A stretch of 16,253 bases of DNA from Bacillota bacterium (GCA_017515765.1 JAFWFF010000139.1:1-16253), one strand, 5' to 3'; shown: positions 1-7,527, counted from the stretch's first letter. Program-made: numbers and translations. Notes: generated by a model not told the origin, from the sequence alone.

Positions 1-22
1 TACTGTAATTCTGACTGCTCAT
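1..22 (-). CDS. Start of an unidentified minus-strand gene (partial)
   Basis: Only the first seven codons lie in the window, reading MSSQNYS on the minus strand, so the product cannot be identified. The start is supported by a good Shine-Dalgarno sequence (GGAGGTG on the minus strand, about 26-32) a few bases before the ATG at 20-22. The upstream stretch is AT-rich (about 33-90) and contains a TAATAT-like box, but I found no convincing -35 partner. The gene runs in the same direction as the PurF-like gene upstream of it but is separated from it by terminator-like hairpins. Confidence 0.6.
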
Positions 23-99
23 TTCGCACCTCCAATTCACAAGTATATTACCACATCTTTGGTAACTCTACTTTTTGGGGTACGTGTCATATTGCAAGG

Positions 100-156
100 G
101 CGGCGCCGTTTTTTACGCCGCGCCGATTGGGCGCGGCTGTTTTTTCGCCGGCGCCC
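100..156. repeat. Chain of three overlapping GC-rich inverted repeats
   Basis: Three hairpins share bases and so exclude one another. A pairs 100-105 with 116-121. B pairs 117-124 with 130-137 (8 bp, loop 125-129). C pairs 129-134 with 151-156 and adds a short inner stem with one bulge. Hairpin B is followed on the plus strand by six T (140-145), which is the form of a rho-independent terminator, yet no plus-strand gene precedes it in the window. On the minus strand none of the three is followed by a T tract. The role is unknown. Confidence 0.6.
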
Positions 157-172
157 ATGAAAAACGCGGGCG

Positions 173-215
173 AAACGCCTCGAGAGGCGCAGAAAACGCG
201 GCCCGAAGGGCCGCG
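173..215 (-). terminator. Tandem terminator hairpins after the PurF-like gene
   Basis: On the minus strand, an 8-bp GC stem (197-204 with 208-215, three-base loop) is followed by TTTTCT at 196-191, the form of an intrinsic terminator about 30 bases beyond the stop codon of the PurF-like gene. A second, smaller hairpin follows (176-180 with 185-189, four-base loop) with a short TTT. The first is convincing; the second is weaker. Confidence 0.75.
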
Positions 216-246
216 CTTTCTGGTGGTCAGTATATTGTGTTGGAGA

Positions 247-1665
247 TCAGCCTTTGCCGTTCCAGCAGTAGGTGCAGAGGTTCTCGGGCGGGATGCCGAC
301 CGCGTCGAGCATGTCGTCGAGGCGGTTATAGCTGAGCGACGTGAAGCCCTGCTCTTTGCGGAGCTCCTCTATGAGCACCGCATATTTTTCGGAATCCGGG
401 TCGAGGTAGTCGCCGAGCTCATCGCTCTCGACTACGCGGCCTTCGATCCTGTTTATCATACGGCGTGCGATCAGCTCGAGGTCCGAGGTCGAGCGCGAGA
501 AGTTCAGATATTTGCAGCCGAAGAGGATGGGCGGGCTGGCGGGCCTGGCGTGGACCTCTTTGGCGCCGCTGTTGTAGAGGAAGTCCACCGTCTTCCTAAG
601 CTGGGTGCCGCGGACTATCGAGTCGTCGATCAGCAGGATCCTCTGCCCTTCTATGAGTTCGTGGACGGGGATCAGCTTCATGCGCGCGATCAGGTCGCGC
701 TTTGACTGGATGGTAGGCATGAAAGACCTCGGCCAGGTCGGGGTGTATTTGATGAAGGGGCGGGCATAGGGGATGTCGGATTCGTTGGAATAGCCGATAG
801 CGTGGGCGATGCCGGAGTCCGGGACGCCCGCGACTATGTCGATCTTATCCTTCATATAGCCGTCGCGCTGGGCCATCTTCTGTCCGCAGCGGTTGCGCAC
901 GCCTTCCACCGACTTGCCCTCGTAGGACGAGGACGGATAGCCGTAGTAGATCCAGAGGAAGGTGCAGACCTTCATGTCGGTCCCGGGCGCCGCGAGCGTT
1001 GTGACCGCGTCGGGGGTCATCACCACGATCTCGCCGGGGCCGAGGATCTTATAGTCTTCGTAGCCGATGTTCAGATAGGCGAACGATTCGAAGCTCGCGC
1101 AGAAGCCTTCCTCCTTCCGGCCGATGACCAGAGGAGTGCGGCCGACTTTGTCCCTGGCGCAGTAGATGCCCTTCGGGGTGAGGAGCATCATGCTCATGGA
1201 GCCGTCGATCACCTCCTGGGCATAGCGGATGCCTTCGATCAGATTGTCTTTCTCATTGATCAAAGTCGCCACGAGCTCGGTGTTGTTGATCTCGCCGCCG
1301 CTCATCTCCATGAACTGGGCGCCCCTGAGAGACATGATCTCGTCGATGAGTTCCTGCTTGTTGTTGATCTTTCCGACGGTAGTGATCGAGAAAGAGCCGT
1401 GGCGGGAACGCACGGTGATCGGCTGCGGCTCGTAGTCGGAGATCGCGCCGATGCCCATCATGCCTTTCATCTTCTGGACGTCCGAGTCGAACTTGGTCCT
1501 GAAGGGAGTGTTCTCAATGTTGTGGATGGCACGGTCAAAACCCTTCCCGGGATCGTAGAGCACCATGCCGGCGCGCCTCGTTCCGAGATGCGAATGATAG
1601 TCGGTACCGAAAAACAGATCGAATACGCAGTCTTCTTTAAGAGCTGCAGCGAAGAATCCGCCCAT
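247..1665 (-). CDS. PurF-like phosphoribosyltransferase without the N-terminal catalytic Cys
   Basis: This 472-residue protein has the architecture of glutamine PRPP amidotransferase (PurF): an N-terminal class-II (Ntn) amidotransferase domain (about 1-235) and a C-terminal phosphoribosyltransferase domain. Visible marks are ARDKVGRTPLVIG (170-182), LGPGEIV (208-214), VAGVPDSGIAHAIGY (278-292) and the PRPP-binding loop LLIDDSIVRGTQLRK (344-358). In PurF the mature protein begins with a nucleophilic Cys that hydrolyses glutamine; here the N-terminus is MGGFF, and the nearest Cys is residue 13. Glutaminase activity is therefore doubtful, so the protein may use free ammonia, have another role, or be a paralogue of a true PurF elsewhere. 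The start at 1665 is preferred: AGGAG lies just upstream, and a longer reading frame would run through the promoter. The gene has its own promoter and terminator. The family assignment is firm; the reaction is uncertain. Confidence 0.85.
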   Translation of the reverse strand: MGGFFAAALKEDCVFDLFFGTDYHSHLGTRRAGMVLYDPGKGFDRAIHNIENTPFRTKFDSDVQKMKGMMGIGAISDYEPQPITVRSRHGSFSITTVGKINNKQELIDEIMSLRGAQFMEMSGGEINNTELVATLINEKDNLIEGIRYAQEVIDGSMSMMLLTPKGIYCARDKVGRTPLVIGRKEEGFCASFESFAYLNIGYEDYKILGPGEIVVMTPDAVTTLAAPGTDMKVCTFLWIYYGYPSSSYEGKSVEGVRNRCGQKMAQRDGYMKDKIDIVAGVPDSGIAHAIGYSNESDIPYARPFIKYTPTWPRSFMPTIQSKRDLIARMKLIPVHELIEGQRILLIDDSIVRGTQLRKTVDFLYNSGAKEVHARPASPPILFGCKYLNFSRSTSDLELIARRMINRIEGRVVESDELGDYLDPDSEKYAVLIEELRKEQGFTSLSYNRLDDMLDAVGIPPENLCTYCWNGKG

Positions 1666-1705
1666 AAAAACTCCTTTGATCGAGAGCAAAAAACAATACA
1701 CGACC

Positions 1706-1734
1706 ATTATACATGTTAGGCGGTGCGATTGCAA
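1706..1734 (-). promoter_or_regulatory. Sigma-A-type promoter of the PurF-like gene
   Basis: On the minus strand a TTGCAA box (1729-1734) lies 17 bases from a perfect TATAAT (1706-1711), with transcription expected to start near 1699. This gives a leader of roughly 35 bases before the ATG at 1665. It also rules out the in-frame upstream start codons as translation starts. Confidence 0.75.
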
Positions 1735-1756
1735 TTAAAGCGTGAAAAATACTTTA

Positions 1757-1784
1757 TTGATTTATTTGATTAAAGTGATATAAT
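1757..1784 (+). promoter_or_regulatory. Sigma-A-type promoter of the ornithine cyclodeaminase-like gene
   Basis: TTGATT (1757-1762), a 16-base spacer and a perfect TATAAT (1779-1784) face right. An in-frame ATG at 1783 overlaps the -10 box and so cannot be the start of translation. The -35 box lies 22 bases from that of the divergent promoter, so a regulator bound between them could control both genes. Confidence 0.75.
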
Positions 1785-1836
1785 GTTTCCCATATTATTC
1801 ACTTGGAGCGGCCGTGCCCTCCGGATTGGAGAAACG

Positions 1837-2928
1837 ATGTTTGAACTTCCCAGATACAAGACGCCGGACTTCACTCTCAGCTGTTTCGCAGACGCGCCGG
1901 ACGCGCGCCTTCTCCCGTCGCCAAGGGACAAATCCGCCCCGGACGGGTTCCACGCCACGTCCATCTATCCGGAATACTTCAAGATCGGCGGGAAATGGCT
2001 GCTTGCGGAGGATACCAGGATGGACTGCGTCTCGGTATACGAGAACGGGAAGATCCTGGTCAAGGAATTCCGCAACCTGAGAGAGGGAGACATGGTGGTC
2101 ATCGGGAGGACCGAGGACGCGTCAGAGGGGATCTATGTCCACCCGGACTGCTTCGAGGTCCCGGGAGCAAAGGACAAAGGCACCTTCTTCTTCAGGCAGA
2201 GCAGGACCCGCGAGACCGCTTTTTCCTACGACTACCGCAATCTGGTAGAGCTCCTGAAATACGAGAAGGAGAACGGCGGCTACGTGGTATGGGTGCTCGG
2301 GCCGGCGTGCTCTTTTGACGCCGGAGCCAGGGAGAATTTCTCAAAGCTCGTCGATAACGGCTACGTGAGCGCTTTGCTCGCCGGAAACGCCCTCGCGACC
2401 CACGACCTCGAAGGCGCCTATCTCGGCACCGCGCTGGGCCAGGACATCCACACCCAGGAGCCGCATTTCAACGGCCACTACAACCACATCGACACCCTGA
2501 ACAAGATCAACCGCTACGGCTCGATCTCCAGGTTCATCGAGGAAGAGAATATCGATAACGGCATCATCTATTCCTGCGTCAGGAACAAAGTCCCGATGGT
2601 CCTCAACGGGTCGTTCCGCGACGACGGGCCGCTTCCCGAGGTGTTCGAGCACACCTACGTCGGGCAGGACGCGATAAGGTCACACGTGAGGAAGGCGACC
2701 ACGGTCATCGGTATGGCCACGGTCCTTCACACCATCGCGACGGGAAATATGACACCTGTATACCGCGTGCTGGAGGACGGGACGATCAGGCCGGTGTATT
2801 TCTATATGGTCGACACCTCGGACTTCGCGGCCAGCAAGCTGGGAGACAGAGGCAGCCTTTCGGCCAAAGGGATCGTGACCAACGTGCAGGATTTCCTCAA
2901 GAACGTGACGGGCGGTCTCGGCATCTGA
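1837..2928 (+). CDS. TIGR00300 / LOR-SDH family protein, ornithine cyclodeaminase-like
   Basis: This 363-residue protein is recognised from its whole length as the conserved LOR/SDH-domain family (TIGR00300). Typical stretches are PDFTLSCFADAPDARLLPSP (10-29), FHATSIYPEYFKIGGKW (38-54), MDCV (62-65), a Rossmann-like region starting at VVWVLGP (150-156), LLAGNALATHDLE (180-192), NGSFRDDGPLPEV (257-269) and RKATTVIGMATVLHTIATGN (285-304). Archaeal members and the C-terminal part of cyanobacterial AgrE/ArgZ have been described as NAD-dependent ornithine cyclodeaminases, which make proline from ornithine with release of ammonia. That activity is plausible here, but it is inferred from the family. 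The start at 1837 follows GGAG and lies downstream of the promoter. The divergent neighbour is the PurF-like gene; no arginine or proline gene adjoins it in the window. Confidence 0.85.
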   Translation: MFELPRYKTPDFTLSCFADAPDARLLPSPRDKSAPDGFHATSIYPEYFKIGGKWLLAEDTRMDCVSVYENGKILVKEFRNLREGDMVVIGRTEDASEGIYVHPDCFEVPGAKDKGTFFFRQSRTRETAFSYDYRNLVELLKYEKENGGYVVWVLGPACSFDAGARENFSKLVDNGYVSALLAGNALATHDLEGAYLGTALGQDIHTQEPHFNGHYNHIDTLNKINRYGSISRFIEEENIDNGIIYSCVRNKVPMVLNGSFRDDGPLPEVFEHTYVGQDAIRSHVRKATTVIGMATVLHTIATGNMTPVYRVLEDGTIRPVYFYMVDTSDFAASKLGDRGSLSAKGIVTNVQDFLKNVTGGLGI

Positions 2929-2974
2929 GACACGCCCCCTGCGGGCCAAAGACCGGCCGGATATGACAACAGGG

Positions 2975-3015
2975 ACCGGGCGCATGGATAATGTGCCCGG
3001 TTCTGATATTTTTTT
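2975..3015 (+). terminator. Terminator after the ornithine cyclodeaminase-like gene
   Basis: An 11-bp stem (2975-2985 with 2991-3001, one G-T pair, five-base loop) is followed after a short gap by seven T (3009-3015). The gap of seven bases between stem and T run makes it less than ideal. The end of the T run is shared with the -35 box of the next promoter. Confidence 0.6.
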
Positions 3016-3042
3016 GACGATTTGTTTATTCTGTGTTATAAT
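3014..3042 (+). promoter_or_regulatory. Promoter of the oxaloacetate decarboxylase operon
   Basis: TTGACG (3014-3019), a 17-base spacer and a perfect TATAAT (3037-3042) form a near-consensus sigma-A promoter. Transcription would start near 3049, leaving a leader of about 70 bases before the first gene. The -35 box overlaps the T run of the preceding terminator. Confidence 0.85.
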
Positions 3043-3117
3043 AACTTTCCGCTTTATTTGATTTTTTGTATTTTGAAGATAAAAATGGTCCTGCACTGCA
3101 GGAGAAGGAGGATCGGT

Positions 3118-3408
3118 ATGATCTATCCAAACTGGTTCGTTTGCGTCATGGGTATGGGCACCGTTTTTGCAGGCCTTATCATACTCATTTTCGCGGTGAA
3201 GATAATGGGCCTCGTATTCGGGCGCGGCAAGGCGCAGGAAGAGGAAGAGGCGGCGGCGGAAGTTACCAGGACCGCGCCGGCGCCTTTGCCTGCGGATCCC
3301 GCTGCTGTAACGCCTGAGGTCATAGCCGCGGTGTCGGCTGCCATAGTCGAAGACATGGGTCTTCCGGATATCACGGCGCTGAGGATAGTTTCGATCAAAA
3401 GGGTCTGA
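3118..3408 (+). CDS. oadG: Oxaloacetate decarboxylase gamma subunit (OadG family)
   Basis: This is a small membrane protein of 96 residues with one N-terminal transmembrane helix (about 8-35, including GMGTVFAGLIILIFAVKIMG), then an acidic and Ala/Pro-rich linker (40-65) and a short C-terminal segment. In Na+-pumping decarboxylases gamma anchors and assembles the complex, linking the cytoplasmic carboxyltransferase to the membrane beta subunit. The start at 3118 follows AAGGAGG; an in-frame upstream start at 3022 would lie inside the promoter. The sequence of such subunits is poorly conserved, so the call rests on size, topology, the GMGTVFxGL motif and its place as first gene of the operon. 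The biotin-carrier gene follows 20 bases later. Confidence 0.85.
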   Translation: MIYPNWFVCVMGMGTVFAGLIILIFAVKIMGLVFGRGKAQEEEEAAAEVTRTAPAPLPADPAAVTPEVIAAVSAAIVEDMGLPDITALRIVSIKRV

Positions 3409-3428
3409 ATCATAAACAGGAGAGAGAA

Positions 3429-3788
3429 ATGAAGAAGTACAGAGTAAATGTAAACGGTACGGTCTACGAAGTTGAAGTAGAAGACATAACGGGCCAGGCG
3501 CCCGCCGCCCAGCCTGCCCAGGCGCCGGCAGCAGCTCCCGCGCCGGCTCCCGCAGCCCCCGCAGGCCCTGTCGAAGGAACGAAGATCGAGGCTCCGATGC
3601 CCGGCAACATCCTCAGGGTGAACGTAAAGCAGGGTGACGCCGTGAAGAAGGGCGACGTCCTTATGATACTCGAAGCGATGAAGATGGAGAACGAGATCAT
3701 GGCTCCCTGCGACGGGACTGTAAACTCGCTGTCCGCTTCCGCCGGAAGCACTGTCGAGGCGGGATCGGTGCTCTGCACCATAGCCTGA
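3429..3788 (+). CDS. Biotin carrier protein of the Na+-pumping decarboxylase
   Basis: This 119-residue protein carries the biotin that shuttles the carboxyl group from the carboxyltransferase to the membrane beta subunit. It has a short N-terminal strand region (MKKYRVNVNGTVYEVEVEDI), a flexible Ala/Pro/Gln linker (about 22-48) and a C-terminal biotinyl domain (about 51-119) with the biotinylation motif EAMKMENEI; the modified lysine should be Lys85. In Klebsiella this domain is the C-terminal part of the alpha subunit; here it is a separate gene, as in methylmalonyl-CoA decarboxylase and several clostridial decarboxylases. A GGAGAG ribosome binding site precedes the ATG. Biotin ligase would have to be encoded elsewhere. 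Confidence 0.93.
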   Translation: MKKYRVNVNGTVYEVEVEDITGQAPAAQPAQAPAAAPAPAPAAPAGPVEGTKIEAPMPGNILRVNVKQGDAVKKGDVLMILEAMKMENEIMAPCDGTVNSLSASAGSTVEAGSVLCTIA

Positions 3789-3807
3789 GGGATCCGGAGG
3801 TACTGAA

Positions 3808-5067
3808 ATGCAAGCAGTGCTTGATTTTCTGCGAAACACCGGGTTCGGGCTGTTCTTCGCGGGGGATAACTGGAAATGCCTCGTCATGATAGTTATCGCC
3901 TGTTTCCTGCTCTGGCTCGGAATAAGGAAAAAGTTCGAACCTTTGCTCCTGGTGCCGATAGCGATGGGGATGCTTCTCACCAATCTCCCGGGAGCGGGGA
4001 TGTTCCACGAGATACTCTTCGCGGGAGGCCAGATCCACTGGGAGCTCATCCAGGGAAGCGCGGTCACGCAGGAGTTCCTGGAGGGGCTCAGAGCCGCCGG
4101 GGTCGCCGAGAGCATAGTCTCGGAAGCCGCGGTCGGGGAGGTCATCCACGTCGGACTCGTGGACATACTTTACCTGGGCGTCAAGCTCGGGATCTACCCC
4201 TGCCTGATATTCATGGGAGTAGGCGCGATGACGGACTTCGGCCCGCTGATCGCGAACCCCAAGAGCCTCCTGCTCGGAGCGGCGGCTCAGTTCGGCATAT
4301 TCTTGACCTTTGTCGGCTGCAGGCTCATAGGATTCACCCAGGCAGAGGCGGGCTCCATCGGAATAATCGGAGGAGCTGACGGGCCGACCGCGATCTTTGT
4401 TACCGCGATGCTGGCTCCCGCTTTGCTCGGGCCGATCGCCGTGTCCGCGTATTCCTATATGGCCCTGGTGCCCGTGATCCAGCCTCCCATCATGAAGGCC
4501 TTAACGACGGAAGCCGAGCGTAAGATCGTCATGAGGCCGCTCAGGCCCGTGAGCAAAAAAGAGAAGATCGTCTTCCCGATAATGGTCACGATCATCGTGG
4601 CGCTCATCGTACCGTCCGCCGCGCCTCTCGTAGGCTGCCTGATGCTCGGGAACCTCCTGAAGGAGAGCGGCGTCACCGACAGGCTCAGCAAGACCGCTCA
4701 GAACGAGCTGATGAACATAGTCACGATCTTCCTCGGGGTGTCCGTCGGATGCACCGCGACCGGAAGGACCTTCCTCGCGGTAAAGACCATGGGCATCATG
4801 GCGATGGGCATCGTGGCGTTCGCGTTCGGCACCGCTTCCGGAGTCATTCTGGCGAAGATCATGAACCTCTTCCTGAAGGAGAAGATAAACCCGCTCATCG
4901 GTTCCGCAGGAGTATCCGCGGTCCCGATGGCTGCCCGCGTATCACAGAAGGTAGGCCAGGAAGCCGACCCGGGCAATTTCCTTCTGATGCACGCCATGGG
5001 GCCGAACGTCGCAGGCGTCATCGGATCGGCCATAGCAGCCGGCGTTCTGATAGCTTTGTTCGGATAG
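3808..5067 (+). CDS. oadB: Oxaloacetate decarboxylase beta subunit, Na+ pump
   Basis: This 419-residue polytopic membrane protein decarboxylates carboxybiotin and couples this to Na+ export. The residues known to matter in Klebsiella OadB are present at matching spacing: Asp191 in GGADGPTA (188-195, equivalent to D203), Tyr217 in YSYMALVPVIQPPI (215-228, Y229), Asn361 in INPLIG (N373) and Ser370 in GSAGVSAVPMAARVSQ (365-380, S382). This supports a working Na+ site. The length is close to the family norm, and a CGGAGG ribosome binding site precedes the ATG. The gene lies 19 bases after the biotin carrier and 9 bases before the carboxyltransferase, so the four subunits are co-transcribed. Confidence 0.96.
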   Translation: MQAVLDFLRNTGFGLFFAGDNWKCLVMIVIACFLLWLGIRKKFEPLLLVPIAMGMLLTNLPGAGMFHEILFAGGQIHWELIQGSAVTQEFLEGLRAAGVAESIVSEAAVGEVIHVGLVDILYLGVKLGIYPCLIFMGVGAMTDFGPLIANPKSLLLGAAAQFGIFLTFVGCRLIGFTQAEAGSIGIIGGADGPTAIFVTAMLAPALLGPIAVSAYSYMALVPVIQPPIMKALTTEAERKIVMRPLRPVSKKEKIVFPIMVTIIVALIVPSAAPLVGCLMLGNLLKESGVTDRLSKTAQNELMNIVTIFLGVSVGCTATGRTFLAVKTMGIMAMGIVAFAFGTASGVILAKIMNLFLKEKINPLIGSAGVSAVPMAARVSQKVGQEADPGNFLLMHAMGPNVAGVIGSAIAAGVLIALFG

Positions 5068-5076
5068 GAGATACAT

Positions 5077-6543
5077 ATGTCTGTAATGGAATTTAAAGAG
5101 AAGAAACCGCTCCTCATCACGGATACCATACTCCGCGATGCGCACCAGTCCCAGGCCGCCACGCGAATGACCACCGAAGAGATGATCCCCGCGCTGGAGA
5201 TCCTCGATTCGATCGGCTATTACTCGCTTGAATGCTGGGGCGGGGCCACCTACGACTCCTGCCTGAGGTTTCTCGGGGAGGATCCGTGGGACAGGCTCAG
5301 GACGCTCAGAAAGCGCCTCCCCAACACCAAGCTCCAGATGCTCCTGAGAGGGCAGAACCTCCTGGGCTACCGCAATTACGCCGACGACGTGGTCGACGCG
5401 TTCTGCGGGCATATGATAGACGAGGGCATCGATATAGTCAGGGCTTTCGACGCGCTGAACGACGTCCGCAACCTGGAGCAGTGCATCAAGTCCGTGAAGA
5501 AACACGGCGGCACCATGGAGATAGCGCTCTCCTACACTTTGTCGCCCGTGCACAACGAGGCGTACTTCGTCAAGCTCGCCAAAGAGCTCGAGCAGATGGG
5601 CGCCGACATCATATGCATCAAAGACATGGCGGGCCTGCTCCTTCCGATGGCCGCGTACTCTCTGGTCAAAGCCCTTAAGGAGAACTCGAACCTGCCGGTC
5701 CACCTCCACACCCACGACACGACGGGCTGCGGAGAGATGGTCCTCCTCATGGCAGCCTACGCCGGAGTCGATATAGTCGACACCGCGCTCTCCCCGCTCG
5801 GAAGCGGGACTTCCCAGCCGGTCACCGAATCTTTGGTCGCCGCCCTTCAGGGAACGGACAGGGATACCGGGCTCGACCTCGAGAAGATGTCCAAGGCAGC
5901 CGAGCATTTCCGCAAGGTGGCGGACCGCCTGAAGAAGGACGGCTTCCTGGATCCGAAGGTCCTCGCGGTCGACACGAACGCCCTGAAATACCAGGTGCCC
6001 GGAGGCATGCTCTCCAACCTGATCTCACAGCTCAAGCAGGCAGGGAAAGAGGATAAGTTCTACGAAGTGCTGGACGAGGTGCCGCGCGTCAGGGCGGACT
6101 TCGGATACCCGCCGCTCGTAACGCCCTCCAGCCAGATAGTCGGTACCCAGGCCGTCATGAACGTCATCACAGGCGAGCGCTACAAGATGATGCCGAAGGA
6201 ATCAAAGGGCATCCTGCGCGGAGAGTACGGAAGGCTTCCCGGCGAGGTGAGCGAAGAGGCGAGAGCCAAGGCGGGCATCAAGCCTGAGGATATAATCACC
6301 TGCCGCTACGCCGACCTGATCGAGCCGGAGATGGACAAGCTCCGCGAGCAGTATAAGGATATAGCCGAGTCAGACGAGGACATCCTCAACCTCGCGCTGT
6401 TCCCGCAGGTCGCCCCGGGCTTTATCGAGAACCGCCGCAAGAAACGCAGCGAGGCAGCTGCGGCCGCGTCCCGCGCCGCGGCGCCCGCGAAGGACGGCTC
6501 CGACACCGTAAGAGAGCTCTTCGTTGAGTTCAGGCAGAACTGA
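5077..6543 (+). CDS. oadA: Oxaloacetate decarboxylase carboxyltransferase (alpha) subunit
   Basis: This 488-residue cytoplasmic enzyme moves the carboxyl group of oxaloacetate to biotin. It has the TIM-barrel carboxyltransferase domain of the PYC/OADA family: DTILRDAHQS (16-25, metal ligand Asp21), LECWGGATYD (51-60), IKDMAG (181-186, catalytic Lys182) and HLHTHDTTG (209-217, metal ligands His211 and His213), followed by the conserved C-terminal PYC/OADA domain. The usual C-terminal biotinyl domain is missing; the protein ends after an Ala-rich stretch, and biotin is supplied by the separate carrier. The PYC/OADA type, rather than the acyl-CoA carboxyltransferase type, argues for oxaloacetate and against methylmalonyl-CoA or glutaconyl-CoA as substrate. 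The ribosome binding site is TAGGAG, and the gene is the last of the operon. Confidence 0.93.
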   Translation: MSVMEFKEKKPLLITDTILRDAHQSQAATRMTTEEMIPALEILDSIGYYSLECWGGATYDSCLRFLGEDPWDRLRTLRKRLPNTKLQMLLRGQNLLGYRNYADDVVDAFCGHMIDEGIDIVRAFDALNDVRNLEQCIKSVKKHGGTMEIALSYTLSPVHNEAYFVKLAKELEQMGADIICIKDMAGLLLPMAAYSLVKALKENSNLPVHLHTHDTTGCGEMVLLMAAYAGVDIVDTALSPLGSGTSQPVTESLVAALQGTDRDTGLDLEKMSKAAEHFRKVADRLKKDGFLDPKVLAVDTNALKYQVPGGMLSNLISQLKQAGKEDKFYEVLDEVPRVRADFGYPPLVTPSSQIVGTQAVMNVITGERYKMMPKESKGILRGEYGRLPGEVSEEARAKAGIKPEDIITCRYADLIEPEMDKLREQYKDIAESDEDILNLALFPQVAPGFIENRRKKRSEAAAAASRAAAPAKDGSDTVRELFVEFRQN

Positions 6544-6561
6544 CAGGCAAAAGCGCTGACC

Positions 6562-6596
6562 GCCGCCGCCTCCGGAAGGAGAGCGGCGGCTTTTTT
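6562..6596 (+). terminator. Strong terminator of the oxaloacetate decarboxylase operon
   Basis: An 8-bp GC stem (6562-6569 with 6583-6590) carries an inner 4-bp stem (6570-6573 with 6578-6581) and is followed directly by six T (6591-6596). It lies 18 bases after the stop codon and separates this operon from the ATP synthase operon. Confidence 0.93.
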
Positions 6597-6620
6597 GTTG
6601 CCTGCGGAAAGGACGCGCGA

Positions 6621-6649
6621 TTGATTATTACGGTATTGTGTAGTATTAT
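6621..6649 (+). promoter_or_regulatory. Putative promoter of the ATP synthase operon
   Basis: TTGATT (6621-6626), 17 bases and TATTAT (6644-6649) lie between the terminator and atpB. A second possible pair, TTGTGT (6636-6641) with TATAAG (6658-6663) at 16 bases, overlaps it. Either gives a short leader before the ATG at 6693. Confidence 0.6.
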
Positions 6650-6692
6650 TAACAATGTATAAGTCTATGCATCTACGGAAGGATGTTTGCGG

Positions 6693-7502
6693 ATGAGCAA
6701 GAAGAGAAAGAAGATAAGCCTGATAGTATTTGCCGCCGCGTTCCTGCTGTTCCTGGCCGGTACGTTCATCTCACGCCCCACGGTCCATTCGGAATCCATC
6801 AAGGAAGTTATGAAGGACGCGGTGCTCCATGAGCACGCCAGGATCGGCTTCATCGGAGGGATGGAAGTCAATCCCGCTGTGATCTCTGCGTACACGGTCA
6901 CGGCGATCATCCTCATAGCGGCTCTCATACTCAGGTTCACCGTGATCCCGAAATTCAAATATGTGCCCGGAAAGATACAGACGCTGCTGGAGGAAGCGGT
7001 CGGCCTGTTCCAGGGCATGGCCAGGACCAACAGCCCCGACAGGAACAAATTCCTCAGCGCGTATATCTTCGCGGCGGGAGCGTATATCTTCATAGGTACG
7101 ATCTTTGAGCTCCTGGGCCTGCAGGCGGTCACGACGCACGGCGAGAGCATCGCGCTTCCGGCCCCGCTCGCGGATATTAACGGAGCGATCGCGATGGGCG
7201 TAATGTCTTACAGCGTCATCCTGATCGAAGGCATCGTCGGCAACAAAGTCCGCGGCGCGGTCCAGGCGCTGAAGGATTTCTCGCTTCCGATCTCCATGAG
7301 TTTCAGGCTCTTCGGAGCACTGCTCTCGGGAGCTTTGGTCACGGAACTCGTATACTATTTCTTCGGGCTCAGCTTCGGGCTCCCCGTGATAGTAGGCGTC
7401 CTTTTCACTTTGATCCACGCGCTGATCCAGGCGTACGTACTGACCATGCTGGTGTCGGTATTCCACGGTGAAGCCACTGAGCTCCACCACGGGCACGCCT
7501 GA
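6693..7502 (+). CDS. atpB: F-type ATP synthase subunit a
   Basis: This 269-residue membrane subunit forms the two ion half-channels beside the c ring. The essential arginine is Arg205 in SFRLFGALLSG (203-213), equivalent to E. coli Arg210. The last helix contains IHALIQAYVLTMLVSVF (241-257), and PLADINGAIAMG (158-169) is the usual acidic helix start. Most bacteria have Asn after RLFG, but here it is Ala. The ATG at 6693 is nine bases after GGAAGGA; a TTG at 6687 in the same frame is too close to that site. The N-terminus has a positively charged stretch, then one hydrophobic helix and a short outside segment. It is the first gene of the operon, and no atpI precedes it. Confidence 0.94.
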   Translation: MSKKRKKISLIVFAAAFLLFLAGTFISRPTVHSESIKEVMKDAVLHEHARIGFIGGMEVNPAVISAYTVTAIILIAALILRFTVIPKFKYVPGKIQTLLEEAVGLFQGMARTNSPDRNKFLSAYIFAAGAYIFIGTIFELLGLQAVTTHGESIALPAPLADINGAIAMGVMSYSVILIEGIVGNKVRGAVQALKDFSLPISMSFRLFGALLSGALVTELVYYFFGLSFGLPVIVGVLFTLIHALIQAYVLTMLVSVFHGEATELHHGHA

Positions 7503-7527
7503 CGGACACGTTATAATACCAGTTGAT

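Noticed and set aside
1666..1734. Longer N-terminus for the PurF-like protein (start near 1734), which would add a hydrophobic segment with Cys residues
   Set aside because: It would be read through the TTGCAA/TATAAT promoter, and AGGAG stands just before the ATG at 1665.
3022..3117. Longer N-terminus for the gamma subunit, starting at 3022
   Set aside because: This start lies between the -35 and -10 boxes of the operon promoter; AAGGAGG marks the ATG at 3118.
3118..6543. Methylmalonyl-CoA or glutaconyl-CoA decarboxylase instead of oxaloacetate decarboxylase
   Set aside because: The catalytic subunit is of the PYC/OADA type (LRDAHQS, HLHTHDTTG), not the acyl-CoA carboxyltransferase type.
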